From the NCBI RefSeq assembly GCF_000025705.1, contig NC_013959.1:2736001-2800000 (forward strand): a stretch of DNA of 64,000 nucleotides, written 5' to 3'. Positions within the stretch are counted from its first letter, which is position 1, and each line of letters starts with the position of its first letter. A program made the translations under genes and the position numbers. This document shows, piece by piece, positions 21,599 to 30,783 of this stretch. The stretch is from Sideroxydans lithotrophicus ES-1. GTDB lineage: Bacteria; Pseudomonadota; Gammaproteobacteria; Burkholderiales; Gallionellaceae. Below the pieces are notes generated by a model, which ran no database searches, was not told the origin of the DNA, and was given only the letters and a program-made list of their open reading frames with translations.

Positions 21599-23328
21599 GC
21601 GTCCTCCCCGATCACTTCACCCGGCGACTGGATGACGTTGTCAAGCGGGGCATCGTTGGGCACGTTGAGCATGCGCAGTGTCGCACCCATCACATTGCTG
21701 AACACAGGAGCAGCCACCTCGCCGCCATAGTAGTCTCTGCCGCTCGGCTCGTTTATCTTCACCGCTACGATCAGGCGCGGATCGGATGCGGGCGCCAGCC
21801 CAACGAACGAGGCGATATAGCGATCGACATATTTGCCGTTTTCGAGTTTATGGGCAGTGCCGGTCTTGCCAGCCACGCGATAACCGGTGATTTGCGCCAG
21901 CGGCGCAGTGCCTCCCGGTTTAACCACCGTTTCCATCATGTCGCGCACTTCCTGCACCGTTGCCGCCGAATAGACCTTCACGCCCAGAGACGGGGTCTCC
22001 TGCTTGAGCAAAGTGACCGGCTTCAATTCTCCGTCGTTGGCGAACACAGTGTAAGCACGCGCCAGCTGCAGCAGATTGACCGAGATGCCGTTGCCGTAGG
22101 CGATGGTTGCCTGATCGATCGGGCGCCATTTTTTATAGTCGCGCAGTTTGCCTTCGGCTTCTCCCGGAAATTCGCTGCCGGTAGGCGAACCGAAGCCATC
22201 TTCGCTCAGTCCATTCCATAGCGTTTCCGGCGGCAGGCTGAGCGCTATCTTGGCTGCGCCGACGTTGCTGGATCTCTGGATGATCTGCGTCACCGACAGC
22301 GCGCGGTCCGGGTGGGTGTCATGTATGGTCCGTCCGTTCACGGTAAACATGCCATTCGCCGTATTGATGACCGTATTCGGCTTGATCGTTCCGGCCTGCA
22401 ATGCAGTCGCGATGGTGAAGGGCTTCATGGTGGAACCGGGCTCGTATTCATCAGTCACGGCACGGTTGCGCAGCACCGCCACGCTCGGTTTTTCCCGGTT
22501 GTTGGGGTTATAGGAAGGCCAATTCGCCAGCGCCAGCACCTCGCCGGTCTTGGCATCCAGCACCACGATGGAACCGCTCTTGGCCTTGTGATTCACGACA
22601 GCCTGCTTGATCTCGCGGAAAGCAAGCGACTGGATCTTGCTGTCGATGCTCAGCGCGACGTCTCCTCCCGCCTTGGGTGCGCGCAAACTGGCCACATCCT
22701 CGACGATGAAGCCGCGCCTGTCCTTGATGACTTGCTGGCTGCCCGCCTTGCCGCCAAGCTGTGCCTGCAATGCCAGTTCGATGCCTTCCTGTCCGTTGTC
22801 GTCGACATCGGTGAAACCGATGAGATGCGAGGTGACTTCGCCGCCGGGATAGTAGCGGCGATATTCGCGCTGCAGGGAAATTCCGGGAATGCCCAGCTGG
22901 ATCACCTTGGCCGCCTGGTCGGGGGGAAGCTGGCGTTTGATATAGACGAATTCGCGCGCGGTGTCGCTGAGCTTGCTCTTCACTTCCTGGGGAGGCAATC
23001 CGACGATCTGTGCCAGTCGAACGGTTTGCGCAGGAGTGATTTCGACATCGCCCGGACTCGCCCAGACAGATTCCACCGGCGTGCTCACCGCCAGCGGTTC
23101 GCCATGCCGGTCGGTGATCATGCCGCGATGCGCATGGATCTCGACCACACGTCCGTAGCGGGCATCGCCTTTCTGTCGCAGGAAATCGTTATGGATTCCC
23201 TGCAGGTAGACAGCGCGCATCATCAAACCGAACAGTCCTCCAAGCAGCAGCAGGAACAGCACGCGCGAACGCCATGCAGGCAACGCGATCTGTCCTGTGG
23301 TCTGAATGGGAATCGTGGCATAGTTCAT
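21595..23328 (-). CDS. ftsI: Septal peptidoglycan transpeptidase FtsI (PBP3)
   Basis: FtsI (577 aa) is the class B penicillin-binding protein that crosslinks septal wall with FtsW. One N-terminal membrane segment (~22-42), a pedestal domain, and a transpeptidase domain with STMK (nucleophile Ser in PGSTMKPFTIA), the SSN triad in QRSSNVG and KTGTA in VAGKTGTAHK. The start MNYATIPIQ at 23328 overlaps the ftsL stop as ATGA; 48 open codons upstream lie within ftsL and are rejected. Confidence 0.97.
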   Translation of the reverse strand: MNYATIPIQTTGQIALPAWRSRVLFLLLLGGLFGLMMRAVYLQGIHNDFLRQKGDARYGRVVEIHAHRGMITDRHGEPLAVSTPVESVWASPGDVEITPAQTVRLAQIVGLPPQEVKSKLSDTAREFVYIKRQLPPDQAAKVIQLGIPGISLQREYRRYYPGGEVTSHLIGFTDVDDNGQEGIELALQAQLGGKAGSQQVIKDRRGFIVEDVASLRAPKAGGDVALSIDSKIQSLAFREIKQAVVNHKAKSGSIVVLDAKTGEVLALANWPSYNPNNREKPSVAVLRNRAVTDEYEPGSTMKPFTIATALQAGTIKPNTVINTANGMFTVNGRTIHDTHPDRALSVTQIIQRSSNVGAAKIALSLPPETLWNGLSEDGFGSPTGSEFPGEAEGKLRDYKKWRPIDQATIAYGNGISVNLLQLARAYTVFANDGELKPVTLLKQETPSLGVKVYSAATVQEVRDMMETVVKPGGTAPLAQITGYRVAGKTGTAHKLENGKYVDRYIASFVGLAPASDPRLIVAVKINEPSGRDYYGGEVAAPVFSNVMGATLRMLNVPNDAPLDNVIQSPGEVIGEDA

Positions 23329-23609
23329 TGCAGCGTCACCATTCCGGAATCGAGCCGAATATAGCGAACCTGTTTGGGCTGCGGCATTTGCATCTGCAAA
23401 AGACGATTCGCGAGTTTTTCCACTCGCGCGGGCATCGCCAGCGTTCCTTGCTCCAGTTGCAACTGTCCCCACTCCACATCCATCTGTTGCGCCCTATCTT
23501 TTTCCTTCTGCAATTCCACGAACAATTTGCGCGCCTTGTGCTGCGAGGTGACGACACCCAGCGCACATGCGATGACCAGAACAAGCAACAAGACATTGAG
23601 CCTAGCCAC
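23325..23609 (-). CDS. ftsL: Cell division protein FtsL
   Basis: A 94-aa bitopic protein: one membrane segment (~4-22, LNVLLLVLVIACALGVVT) then a periplasmic coiled coil with heptad leucines (LQKEKDRAQQMDVEWGQLQL). FtsL partners FtsB and FtsQ and activates FtsWI. Small size, position between rsmH and ftsI, and topology identify it despite low sequence conservation. It ends in an ATGA overlap with ftsI. Confidence 0.93.
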   Translation of the reverse strand: MARLNVLLLVLVIACALGVVTSQHKARKLFVELQKEKDRAQQMDVEWGQLQLEQGTLAMPARVEKLANRLLQMQMPQPKQVRYIRLDSGMVTLQ

Positions 23610-23660
23610 CCCCGGCTCCTACCCTGGTTCCAGACCGATCGTCTTGCTTCATGCAGCTCA

Positions 23661-24587
23661 TCACATCCGCTCCGCCACGCGCAGCACTGCGCTTCTTGCG
23701 CGGGGATTTGCCGCCACTTCTTCCGCCGATGCATAGATCGGCTTGCCCGCCAGGCGCATCTTGCCCTGCGGCACATCGACAGCCCGTATCGGCACGTTCT
23801 TCGGCAGCTTGTCGCCTTGCGCCATGTCGCGCATGAAATGCTTGACCATGCGGTCTTCCAGCGAATGAAAGCTGATCACTGCCATGCGTCCGCCCGCTTT
23901 CAGGTGATCCACGCACTGCGGCAGCACGCTTTCGAGCTCTTCGAGCTCGCGGTTGATATAAATCCGTACAGCCTGAAAGGTGCGCGTAGCCGGATTCTTG
24001 CCGGGTTCGCGCGTACGTACACACTGCGCGACAATGTCGCTGAGTTGTTTCGTGGTGAGGATCGCTCGTTCCTGGCGCGCAGCAACAATCGCCCTTGCAA
24101 TCTGCCTAGCAAACCGTTCTTCGCCGTAATCACGTATCACCTCCGCGAGTTCGCCTTCATCTGCCGTCGCCAGCCACTCTGCCGCCGTTTGCCCCCTGCT
24201 GGTATCCATGCGCATATCGAGCGGCGCATCGAAGCGAAAACTGAAACCGCGCGATTCATCGTCCAGCTGCGGCGACGACACCCCCAGGTCCAACAGCACT
24301 CCATCAACCTTCTCGATCCCCAGCCCGCGCAACACCTCGCCCAGATGCTCGAAACCGCTGTGTTGCAGCTGGAAGCGCGCATCGCCGATCTCCCGCGCTG
24401 CAGCCACCGCCATGGGATCCTTGTCCAGCGCGACCAGCCTGCCGCGCTCACCCAGTTTTTCCAGAATCAGGCGGCTGTGCCCGCCGCGCCCGAACGTGCA
24501 ATCCACATAGATTCCGTCCGCCTTCACCCGCAACGCTTCGACTGCTTCATTCAACAGGACGGTCGCATGAACCAGTCCTTCGCTCAC
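23661..24587 (-). CDS. rsmH: 16S rRNA (cytosine(1402)-N4)-methyltransferase
   Basis: RsmH/MraW (308 aa) methylates N4 of C1402 in the ribosomal P site. N-terminal [13 protein letters not shown], the SAM site [29 protein letters not shown], and the late [15 protein letters not shown] motif are present. The start is a GTG at 24587 that overlaps the mraZ stop (GTGA). The frame is open for 97 codons upstream but only as a shadow of mraZ. A 51-base gap separates it from ftsL. Confidence 0.97.
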   Translation of the reverse strand: MSEGLVHATVLLNEAVEALRVKADGIYVDCTFGRGGHSRLILEKLGERGRLVALDKDPMAVAAAREIGDARFQLQHSGFEHLGEVLRGLGIEKVDGVLLDLGVSSPQLDDESRGFSFRFDAPLDMRMDTSRGQTAAEWLATADEGELAEVIRDYGEERFARQIARAIVAARQERAILTTKQLSDIVAQCVRTREPGKNPATRTFQAVRIYINRELEELESVLPQCVDHLKAGGRMAVISFHSLEDRMVKHFMRDMAQGDKLPKNVPIRAVDVPQGKMRLAGKPIYASAEEVAANPRARSAVLRVAERM

Positions 24588-25030
24588 AAAGTGAACCCTT
24601 CGAGTTCCGGTGGCAGGTTGTCCGCCGTGAAACCCGTCATCTTCTCGTTCTGCGCCTGCCAGCGCGCCTCGTCCCACAACTCGAACTTGTTGCCCTGACC
24701 TACCAGCATCGCGCGCTTGTCCAGCACTGCAAAATTGCGCAGCGTGGGCGAGACCAGCACGCGCCCGGCGGCATCCATCACCGTATCCTCGGCATGGCCG
24801 ACGAGAAAACGTTGCAGTGCGCGGATGCGCGGATTGAAGGCGGAAAGCTGCATCAGCTTTTCGCGTATCGGTTGCCACTCAGGTTGCGGATAGATCAACA
24901 GACAACCGTCGGCATCGGCAGTCAGCACCAGCTGACCTGCGCAATGCGCAAGCAACATGTCGCGATACCGCGCCGGTATCGCGAGCCTGCCCTTGCTATC
25001 CAGATTGAGTTGTGTCGCTCCCTGAAACAT
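24584..25030 (-). CDS. mraZ: Transcriptional regulator MraZ
   Basis: MraZ (148 aa) is the AbrB-fold repressor of its own division-wall cluster. Two tandem half-domains each carry the DxxxR pattern: [15 protein letters not shown] (~10-24) and [14 protein letters not shown] (~84-97). It is the first gene of the cluster and its own operator, four GTGG-type boxes spaced by ten bases, lies directly upstream (25039-25073). Confidence 0.97.
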   Translation of the reverse strand: MFQGATQLNLDSKGRLAIPARYRDMLLAHCAGQLVLTADADGCLLIYPQPEWQPIREKLMQLSAFNPRIRALQRFLVGHAEDTVMDAAGRVLVSPTLRNFAVLDKRAMLVGQGNKFELWDEARWQAQNEKMTGFTADNLPPELEGFTL

Positions 25031-25038
25031 TCTCGTTT

Positions 25039-25073
25039 CCCACGTTTACCCACTTTTTACCACTTACAGCCAC
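25039..25073 (-). promoter_or_regulatory. MraZ operator: four direct repeats spaced 10 bp
   Basis: Read on the minus strand the repeats are GTGGC, GTGGT, GTGGG and GTGGG, with start-to-start spacing of exactly ten bases. MraZ is known to bind tandem TGGG/GTGGG boxes upstream of mraZ. Here the first box abuts the -10 hexamer and the rest lie between it and the mraZ ATG, so binding would block initiation. Confidence 0.85.
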
Positions 25074-25100
25074 TATATTGAAAAACAACAAGGCGGTCAA
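25072..25100 (-). promoter_or_regulatory. Sigma-70 promoter of the mra/dcw cluster
   Basis: TTGACC (25095-25100) and TATAGT (25072-25077), separated by exactly 17 bases, on the minus strand. It precedes mraZ by about 40 bases and overlaps the MraZ boxes. From here to ftsZ most genes overlap or nearly abut, so this is probably the main cluster promoter. Confidence 0.85.
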
Positions 25101-25323
25101 GCAAGTAAATGGGATTTTTCTTTATGGGACAATGAGTTAGCGCACTTAGTTAATGCAAAACAAATATGCTTAAAAAGCAATGGATTGCGCGGGCAAGCTA
25201 AAGTTGTTTGTAATGGAAAGAGCGGGAGGGCTATATCTTTTGCGGTGTTGCGACCATTCAAGGCTCCAGTCCGAGTCGACAAATCCCATTCTGAAAACCG
25301 ATCGCATGTGAGGCGTTACATTT

Positions 25324-25358
25324 CAAAAAAAACGGCACGCAACAACTTGCGTGCCGTT
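25324..25358 (-). terminator. Rho-independent terminator after the OmpA-like gene
   Basis: A 12-bp perfect stem (25331-25342 with 25347-25358) and 4-base loop, followed on the minus strand by an uninterrupted T-run complementing 25325-25332. It lies just past the OmpA-like stop at 25375. The 220 bp from here to the mra promoter are AT-rich and show no gene I can support. Confidence 0.9.
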
Positions 25359-25374
25359 CGAGATTCCATTCCCG

Positions 25375-25932
25375 TCAGAAACGAACTTGTACTTCGTAGC
25401 GACGGTTTTTTGCCTTCTTGGCCGGAGTGTTGTCGGGTTTGACCAACATTTTTTCAGAGCCCATGCCAACCGCTTCGATATCGCCGGCGTCCACTCCCTG
25501 CGCGATCAGCTCCTTGACCATGACGCGTGCACGGCGAGCCGACAGTTCCTTGTTCTTGGTCGCATCGCCTGACGAGTCAGTATGTCCGGAAACGATGAAC
25601 TTGAATCCTTTTTGCCCTTGCGACTGCAACGATTTCTTCACGTCGATGATGACATTGGCCAGCTTCTTGGACTTCGCGCCACATCCGGCCTCCAGCACAT
25701 CCGTTCCGCTCTTGAACGAGCATTGATTCTTGCGGCCTTCGGCCAACAATTTCTTGTTCACCTGGGATGCGATTTGCTGATTACCTTTGGCGCGCGCCTT
25801 TTCCCGCGCCTGATCGGTGATCTTTGCCCCGAGGTCACCACCCCCTGGTTTCTTCAAATCATCCATCAGTCCAGCGTGCGCACAGGTTGCAGTGAAAGAC
25901 AGCAGGGAAGCGACCAAAAGAATTTTTCTCAT
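25375..25932 (-). CDS. OmpA-family (OmpA C-terminal domain) periplasmic/outer-membrane protein
   Basis: A 185-aa protein with a signal peptide (cut after CAHA, ~residue 20), a basic helical middle (~22-70) and a C-terminal OmpA-like peptidoglycan-binding domain (~90-185). The domain's key stretch is VSGHTDSSGDATKNKELSARRA with the conserved Asp and Arg that hold diaminopimelate. There is no beta-barrel, so it is probably a soluble or loosely attached wall-binding protein. Two cysteines in the middle could form a disulfide. It is monocistronic, bounded by its terminator and by rnpB. Its partner is unknown. Confidence 0.88.
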   Translation of the reverse strand: MRKILLVASLLSFTATCAHAGLMDDLKKPGGGDLGAKITDQAREKARAKGNQQIASQVNKKLLAEGRKNQCSFKSGTDVLEAGCGAKSKKLANVIIDVKKSLQSQGQKGFKFIVSGHTDSSGDATKNKELSARRARVMVKELIAQGVDAGDIEAVGMGSEKMLVKPDNTPAKKAKNRRYEVQVRF

Positions 25933-26066
25933 ATCTTTACCTCTTTAAGTTTTATTGAAATCGATTGGCGATAAATCCGTATCAGGCAAATGCTCCGCAA
26001 AGCAGCATTATCGGTCAACACTAGGGAGCCGGATTACAGAGTAATCATCGATACATGATTCAAATG

Positions 26067-26420
26067 GGGTGAAGCCAGCCGATAAGCCGGGTTCTGTCGT
26101 GGACAGTCATTCCTCTAGGCGTTTCGTTACCTGACGCTCAAGCGACCTACCCGCTGGCGACGCGAGCCACGTCATAGCCAGCCTATTTGGTCTTGCTCCG
26201 GATGGGGTTTACCCTGCCACTGATGTCGCCACCAGCGCGGTGAGCTCTTACCTCGCCATTTCAACCTTACCTGTACTGCTTGCGCAGCCATCGGCGGTGT
26301 ATTTTCTGTGGCACTTTCCATCGCCTCACGGCGTCCGGCCGTTAACCGGCATCCTGCTCTGCGGAGCCCGGACTTTCCTCTACGCAGCATAAAGTGCGCA
26401 GCGACTGTCTAGCCAGCTTC
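26067..26420 (-). ncRNA. rnpB: RNase P RNA (bacterial type A)
   Basis: About 354 nt. The minus strand starts GAAGCTGGCTAGACAGTCGC and ends in the complementary GGCTGGCTTCACC, giving helix P1. Core conserved segments are visible: GAGGAAAGTCCGGGCTCC (CR-I), the CAGGTAAGG and GGTAAGAGC stretches, ACCGCGCTGGTGGC, GGTAAACCCCATCCGGAGCAAG, and ATGACTGTCCACGACAGA near the 3' end. A -10-like TAAACT (26428-26433) ends seven bases before the 5' end; no good -35 is apparent. The RNA processes tRNA 5' ends with RnpA, which is outside this window. Confidence 0.95.
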
Positions 26421-26467
26421 GGGGCGAAGTTTATCACGGAGGGGATGTAAAAGCCCGCAGGGCCTGA

Positions 26468-26686
26468 TCACTTGGCCTTGTCCTGCAGGGCCTGGCCGGT
26501 CTTTTCCAGCGCCTTGCCGCCTTTTTCCAGGGTTTCACTGCCCAACTGCTTGGCACGGTCGACCAGGGAATCTTTGGTGAAAGGATTGGACAGCAGTGGT
26601 TTTTCGCGCCCGATGTTGATGCCCAATGCCATGCCGATGAGCGTACCGATTATCAGGCTGACGAGAATGATTCTGATCTGTTTCAT
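26468..26686 (-). CDS. Small membrane-anchored helical protein, unknown function
   Basis: A 72-aa protein: one N-terminal membrane segment (~4-24, IILVSLIIGTLIGMALGI) then a charged amphipathic helix rich in Lys/Ala/Glu (ETLEKGGKALEKTG). GGAGG lies eight bases before the ATG at 26686; a GTG one codon earlier is also possible. A short GC hairpin with TTTT (complement of 26448-26466) after the stop could terminate it before rnpB. No family is recognised. Confidence 0.65.
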   Translation of the reverse strand: MKQIRIILVSLIIGTLIGMALGINIGREKPLLSNPFTKDSLVDRAKQLGSETLEKGGKALEKTGQALQDKAK

Positions 26687-26739
26687 CACGGATACCTCCG
26701 GTTAGTTGCCTACGTTTTGCCGCAGTTGCGGATTGTGTC

Positions 26740-28215
26740 TCAACCTTCGACCACTTGCATGCTTACGCCCAGCCCTTTCCATTGCTTTATTTCTTCCAGA
26801 AGAGCTGCTTCAGTGAGCGGGTTCTGCACCAGCCAGCCGGGTGCGAGGACGAGGTGGAATTTGGTACCGCTGAAACGTCCCTGCATGGCGGGCAGTTCCA
26901 CATCGCCGCGATTACGATAGATCAGTGCGGCCAGACGCAGCGCCATCGCCTGGGCCAGTTTTTCCGGCGTATCCAGCATACCGCGCAGTTTTTCCAATCC
27001 GCCCCGATGCGCCAGTGCCAACAGACTCAGATGATTTTGCTCTGTCTTTGAAAAGCCGGGCATATCGGCGTTGGCCAGGATGTAGGCAGTGTGCTTGTGG
27101 TAACCGCTGTGCGCGACGCTGATGCCTATCTCGTGAAGGTTGGCAGCCCAGTTGAGCAGGTGCAGGTCTTCGTCACCAAGCTCGCCTTCCAGAAATTGCC
27201 TGGCAAAGAAATCCGCAAGATGCGCGACGCGCATCGCCTGGCGGACATCCACATGGTAACGGCGCATGAACTGCTGCATGGTGACTTCGCGCATGTCGTT
27301 GTGGTGGAAGCGTCCGAGCAGGTCATACAATAATCCCTCGCGCAATGCTCCGAGCGCAGGCTGCATGCGTTCGATACCGAGTTCGGTAAAGGCGGCATAC
27401 ATGATGGCAAAGCCGCCGGGCAATACCGGAATGCGATCCGGTTTCAGGCCAAGCACATCGAGTTTGTTGACATCGCCCGCCTTGAGCAACTGAACGCGCA
27501 ATTGTTCCAGTCCTTCTAGCGTGATGCCGCCGTTGCTGTAACCGTTCTGTTCAAGGATGTCGCACAGCACCCGTGCACTGCCGGATGAACCGAATGCGAC
27601 CTTCCAGTGCCCCGTGGAAAATTCGGAGGCGATCGCCTGCACTTCGCTGCGGGCAGCCAGTTCGGCCTGCTTGAGGTTGGATTTGTTGATCTTGCCATCC
27701 GGGAAGAAACGCACGCTGTAACTGACGCAGCCCATATAAAGGCTTTCCAGCTTGAGCGGCTGCAGACCGTTGCCGATGATGAACTCGGTGGAGCCCCCGC
27801 CGATGTCCATCACCAGCCGCTTGCCTTCCGATTGCGGCAAGGTTTGCGCCACTCCGCGGTAAATGAGGCGCGCTTCTTCACGCCCGGCGATCACATCAAT
27901 CGGAAAGCCAAGCGCGGCTTCAGCCTGCTGCAGGAATTCCGGCGCATTCTTGGCAACTCGCAGCGAGTTGGTGCCGACCGCCCGTACCGCTTCGCGCGGC
28001 AGCCCGCGCAAGCGCTCACCGAAACGTTGCAGACATGCCAGTGCGCGTTGTTGCGACGACTTGTCGAGACGCTTATCTTCCGTTATCCCGGCAGCCAGAC
28101 GCACGGGTTCGCGTAGCCCATCCAGCATGTAAAGCTGGTCATTTTCCACACGGGCGATTTGCAGGCGAAAACTGTTGGAGCCGAGATCGACCGCGGCAAG
28201 GACTGATTGTTGCAC
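26740..28215 (-). CDS. ppx: Exopolyphosphatase (Ppx/GppA family)
   Basis: A 491-aa Ppx/GppA protein that removes terminal phosphate from polyphosphate (or hydrolyses pppGpp). N-terminal AAVDLGSNSFRLQIA and VMDIGGGSTEFIIG are the two actin-fold phosphate loops, and a C-terminal HD-like region (NLHEIGISVAHSGYHKHTAY) completes the long form, as in E. coli Ppx. It follows phoU by five bases; the phoU-ppx pair suggests phosphate control. Ppx is favoured over GppA because of length and partner, but substrate cannot be proved. Confidence 0.93.
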   Translation of the reverse strand: MQQSVLAAVDLGSNSFRLQIARVENDQLYMLDGLREPVRLAAGITEDKRLDKSSQQRALACLQRFGERLRGLPREAVRAVGTNSLRVAKNAPEFLQQAEAALGFPIDVIAGREEARLIYRGVAQTLPQSEGKRLVMDIGGGSTEFIIGNGLQPLKLESLYMGCVSYSVRFFPDGKINKSNLKQAELAARSEVQAIASEFSTGHWKVAFGSSGSARVLCDILEQNGYSNGGITLEGLEQLRVQLLKAGDVNKLDVLGLKPDRIPVLPGGFAIMYAAFTELGIERMQPALGALREGLLYDLLGRFHHNDMREVTMQQFMRRYHVDVRQAMRVAHLADFFARQFLEGELGDEDLHLLNWAANLHEIGISVAHSGYHKHTAYILANADMPGFSKTEQNHLSLLALAHRGGLEKLRGMLDTPEKLAQAMALRLAALIYRNRGDVELPAMQGRFSGTKFHLVLAPGWLVQNPLTEAALLEEIKQWKGLGVSMQVVEG

Positions 28216-28220
28216 TGGAG

Positions 28221-28928
28221 TTATTCCAGGACCTCGCGCTCGATTTCTTCCACGGTCACATGTCGGACATCGCGACCTTTGACCATATACACCACGTATT
28301 CCGACATATTCTTGGCGTGGTCGCCTATGCGCTCGATCGCTTTCGCCACAAAAAGAATCTCCAGCGAAGTGGAGATGGTGCGCGGATCTTCCATCATGAA
28401 GGTGATGAGATAACGCATGATGGAACGGAACTCTTCATCCACCTGTTCGTCCTGGCGCACCACCTGGGCAGCAGTGGAAAGATCCAGGCGGGCGAATGCA
28501 TCCAGCGATTTGCGCAACATGTCCAGTGCGATGTCGGATGCATGCTTGATCTCGTTATAGCGCGGCAGGTACAACCTGTCTTTTTGCGACAATAACTTGG
28601 CCATGCGCGCGATCTTTTCCGCCTCGTCGCCGATGCGCTCAAGATCGGTGATGGTCTTGATGACTGTGGTGATCATGCGCAAGTCGCCGGCAGCAGGTTG
28701 GCGGCGTACCAGGATGCGGTTACAGCTTTCGTCGATCTCGACTTCCAGCGCGTTCACGCGATGGTCGTCTTCGATCACACGGTTCATCAGCGCCACGTCG
28801 CCCGATATCAACGACTCGACTGCCAGACGGATCTGGCTTTCCACCAGACCGCCCATCTGCAATACGCGTGCGCGTACTGCTTCGAGCTCTGCATCGAACT
28901 GTTTCGAGGTATGTTCGCTACCGGCCAT
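28221..28928 (-). CDS. phoU: Phosphate signalling protein PhoU
   Basis: PhoU (235 aa) is a two-repeat three-helix-bundle protein that damps the PhoR-PhoB phosphate response and Pst uptake. Metal-binding motifs are seen in each half, EIDESCNRILVRR-type and RIGDHAKNMSEYVVY near the C-terminus, plus LERIGDEAEKIARM. No pst genes are visible nearby; the gene heads a phoU-ppx pair. Confidence 0.95.
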   Translation of the reverse strand: MAGSEHTSKQFDAELEAVRARVLQMGGLVESQIRLAVESLISGDVALMNRVIEDDHRVNALEVEIDESCNRILVRRQPAAGDLRMITTVIKTITDLERIGDEAEKIARMAKLLSQKDRLYLPRYNEIKHASDIALDMLRKSLDAFARLDLSTAAQVVRQDEQVDEEFRSIMRYLITFMMEDPRTISTSLEILFVAKAIERIGDHAKNMSEYVVYMVKGRDVRHVTVEEIEREVLE

Positions 28929-28999
28929 GATCGTTCCTTAAAGGATTGTTGCAAATAAAGGATATTACTGAAACGCCATTAAGGTTTTGTTACATCCCC

Positions 29000-29665
29000 T
29001 CAGGCGGTGAGCGTTCTGACGCCGTCGGGAGTGCCCAATAGCAGCACATCCGCCCCGCGGCGCGCGAACAAACCATTGGTCACCACACCGGCCAATTGGT
29101 TCAAAGTCGTTTCCAGCTCCACCGGATTCATGATCTGCAAGTTATGCACATCGAGTATGACGTTGCCGTTATCAGTGGTAAAGCCCTCGCGCAATTTCGG
29201 CTGGCCACCCAGCTTCACTAATTCACGCGCAATATAGCTGCGCGCCATCGGAATCACTTCAATGGGGAGCGGGAACTTCCCCAGCACATCCACAAGCTTG
29301 CTGGCATCGCACACACAGATGAACTTCTGGCTGGCAGCCGCCACGATTTTTTCGCGCGTCAGGGCACCGCCGCCGCCCTTGACCATATGCATATGGCGCG
29401 TGATCTCGTCGGCGCCATCCACGTAGACCGGCAGGTCGCCCGCATCGTTCAACGACAAAACTTCGATGCCATGTCCTTGCAGGCGTTTGGCCGACGCTTC
29501 AGAGCTGGCAACCGCACCGCGTATCTTGTTCTTGATCCTGGCCAGTTCGTCGATGAAGAAGTTGGCTGTAGAGCCCGTACCCACACCCACGATGCAATCG
29601 TTCGGCACATAAGCGATCGCCGCCTGGGCGACCGCGCGTTTCATATCGTCTTGCGTCAAAGCCAT
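29000..29665 (-). CDS. rpiA: Ribose-5-phosphate isomerase A
   Basis: RpiA (221 aa) interconverts ribose-5-phosphate and ribulose-5-phosphate in the pentose phosphate and Calvin pathways. [44 protein letters not shown] and the [15 protein letters not shown] stretches are the family hallmarks, with the catalytic Asp, Glu and Lys present. The start MALTQDDMK at 29665 fits the family; 19 open codons upstream are rejected. Confidence 0.97.
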   Translation of the reverse strand: MALTQDDMKRAVAQAAIAYVPNDCIVGVGTGSTANFFIDELARIKNKIRGAVASSEASAKRLQGHGIEVLSLNDAGDLPVYVDGADEITRHMHMVKGGGGALTREKIVAAASQKFICVCDASKLVDVLGKFPLPIEVIPMARSYIARELVKLGGQPKLREGFTTDNGNVILDVHNLQIMNPVELETTLNQLAGVVTNGLFARRGADVLLLGTPDGVRTLTA

Positions 29666-29796
29666 GTCTAGTCTCGATTCAGGAATATTCTTTCGAGGGC
29701 GATTATTGCAGGAATTCACCAATTAAGAAACCTTCCCGACCGTTTGCCTCCGGCTCTTTCCAATCGGGCGATTTGCCTTTAGGATTCGCCAAACGT

Positions 29797-29872
29797 GGGG
29801 GTGTAGCTCAGTTGGGAGAGCGTCTGGTTCGCAATCAGAAGGTCGTCAGTTCGATCCTGATCACCTCCACCA
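29797..29872 (+). tRNA. tRNA-Ala, anticodon CGC
   Basis: A 76-nt complete cloverleaf with CCA encoded. Acceptor GGGGGTG pairs with CACCTCC and contains the G3:U70 wobble pair that marks alanine tRNAs. D stem GCTC/GAGC, anticodon stem TCTGG/TCAGA around loop TTCGCAA (anticodon CGC, reads GCG), five-base variable loop, T stem GTCAG/CTGAT with TTCGATC. It lies alone between rpiA and the convergent xerD, which ends 13 bases away. Confidence 0.95.
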
Positions 29873-29884
29873 ATCAAATTCCCC

Positions 29885-30781
29885 TTATCCTCGCGGATGA
29901 TGCATCGCATGCAGCGCCTTGAGCCGTTCCCGTGCCACATGGGTGTAAATCTGCGTCGTGGAAATATCCGAATGCCCCAGCAACATCTGCACCACGCGCA
30001 GGTCGGCGCCATGGTTGAGCAGGTGTGTGGCGAAGGCATGGCGCAGGGTGTGCGGCGACAGCGGCTTGTGCAGACCGCCTTCCTTCGCATGCTTCTTGAT
30101 GAGATACCAGAACATCTGCCGCGTCATGCCTTCGCCGCGTTGGGTAACGAACAGCGCGTCGGCCACCTGCCCTGCAAGCAAGGCAGGACGGGCTTCTGCG
30201 AGGTATCTCTTCACCCAGTCCAGCGCTTCTTCGCCTAGCGGCACCAGGCGTTCCTTGCTGCCCTTGCCCATCACGCGCGTCACACCCATGTCCAGGCTCA
30301 CCTGCGCCACGCTCAGGCCAACCAGTTCCGACACGCGCAGGCCGCTGGCGTACAGCACTTCCAGCATGGTGCGGTCGCGCATGCCGAGCGGCGTATCGAC
30401 ATCGGGTGCGTTCAGCAGCAGTTCAACATCTTCTTCGGTAAGGCTCTTGGGCAAACTGCGCGGCAGCTTGGGGGTGGCGATCTGCAGCGTCGGATCGGCG
30501 GTGATCTTGTTTTGGCGCAGCAGGTAGCGGAACAAGCGCTTGAGGCTGGAGATGGCGCGCGAGGTGGAGGTGGCTTTGGCTTTTTCGCCGCTCACCAGAT
30601 GCGCGAGGAAACCCTGTATGTCGGCGTGTGTAGCCGCCTGCAAGCCGCATCCACGCTGCTTTTGCAGCCATTCGGTGAATTTGTTCAGGTCGCGGCGGTA
30701 GCTTTCCAGGGTGTTGCGGGAAAGACCGTCTTCCAGCCAGAGGGCGTCGCTGAATTCGTCGAGGAGGTCGGTGTCGGACAT
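29885..30781 (-). CDS. xerD: Site-specific tyrosine recombinase XerD
   Basis: XerD (298 aa) resolves chromosome dimers at dif with XerC and FtsK. The N-terminal SAM-like domain spans ~1-90. The catalytic set is complete: Arg in YASGLRVSELVGL, Lys in MGKGSKERLVPLG, H-R in SPHTLRHAFATHLL, His in LLGHSDISTTQIYTHV and the nucleophile Tyr in the same motif. XerD is favoured over XerC by PKLPRSLPKSLTEEDVE and overall resemblance. The start is the ATG at 30781 with GGGGAG five bases upstream; this site belongs to the repeat at 30784-30815. Confidence 0.93.
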   Translation of the reverse strand: MSDTDLLDEFSDALWLEDGLSRNTLESYRRDLNKFTEWLQKQRGCGLQAATHADIQGFLAHLVSGEKAKATSTSRAISSLKRLFRYLLRQNKITADPTLQIATPKLPRSLPKSLTEEDVELLLNAPDVDTPLGMRDRTMLEVLYASGLRVSELVGLSVAQVSLDMGVTRVMGKGSKERLVPLGEEALDWVKRYLAEARPALLAGQVADALFVTQRGEGMTRQMFWYLIKKHAKEGGLHKPLSPHTLRHAFATHLLNHGADLRVVQMLLGHSDISTTQIYTHVARERLKALHAMHHPRG

Positions 30782-30783
30782 CA

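Noticed and set aside
25097-25282. Small minus-strand gene upstream of mraZ
   Set aside because: It overlaps the mra promoter -35, has no ribosome-binding site and no recognisable sequence.
26172-26390. Short coding frame inside the rnpB region
   Set aside because: The sequence is conserved as RNase P RNA, including both strands of P1 and CR-I.
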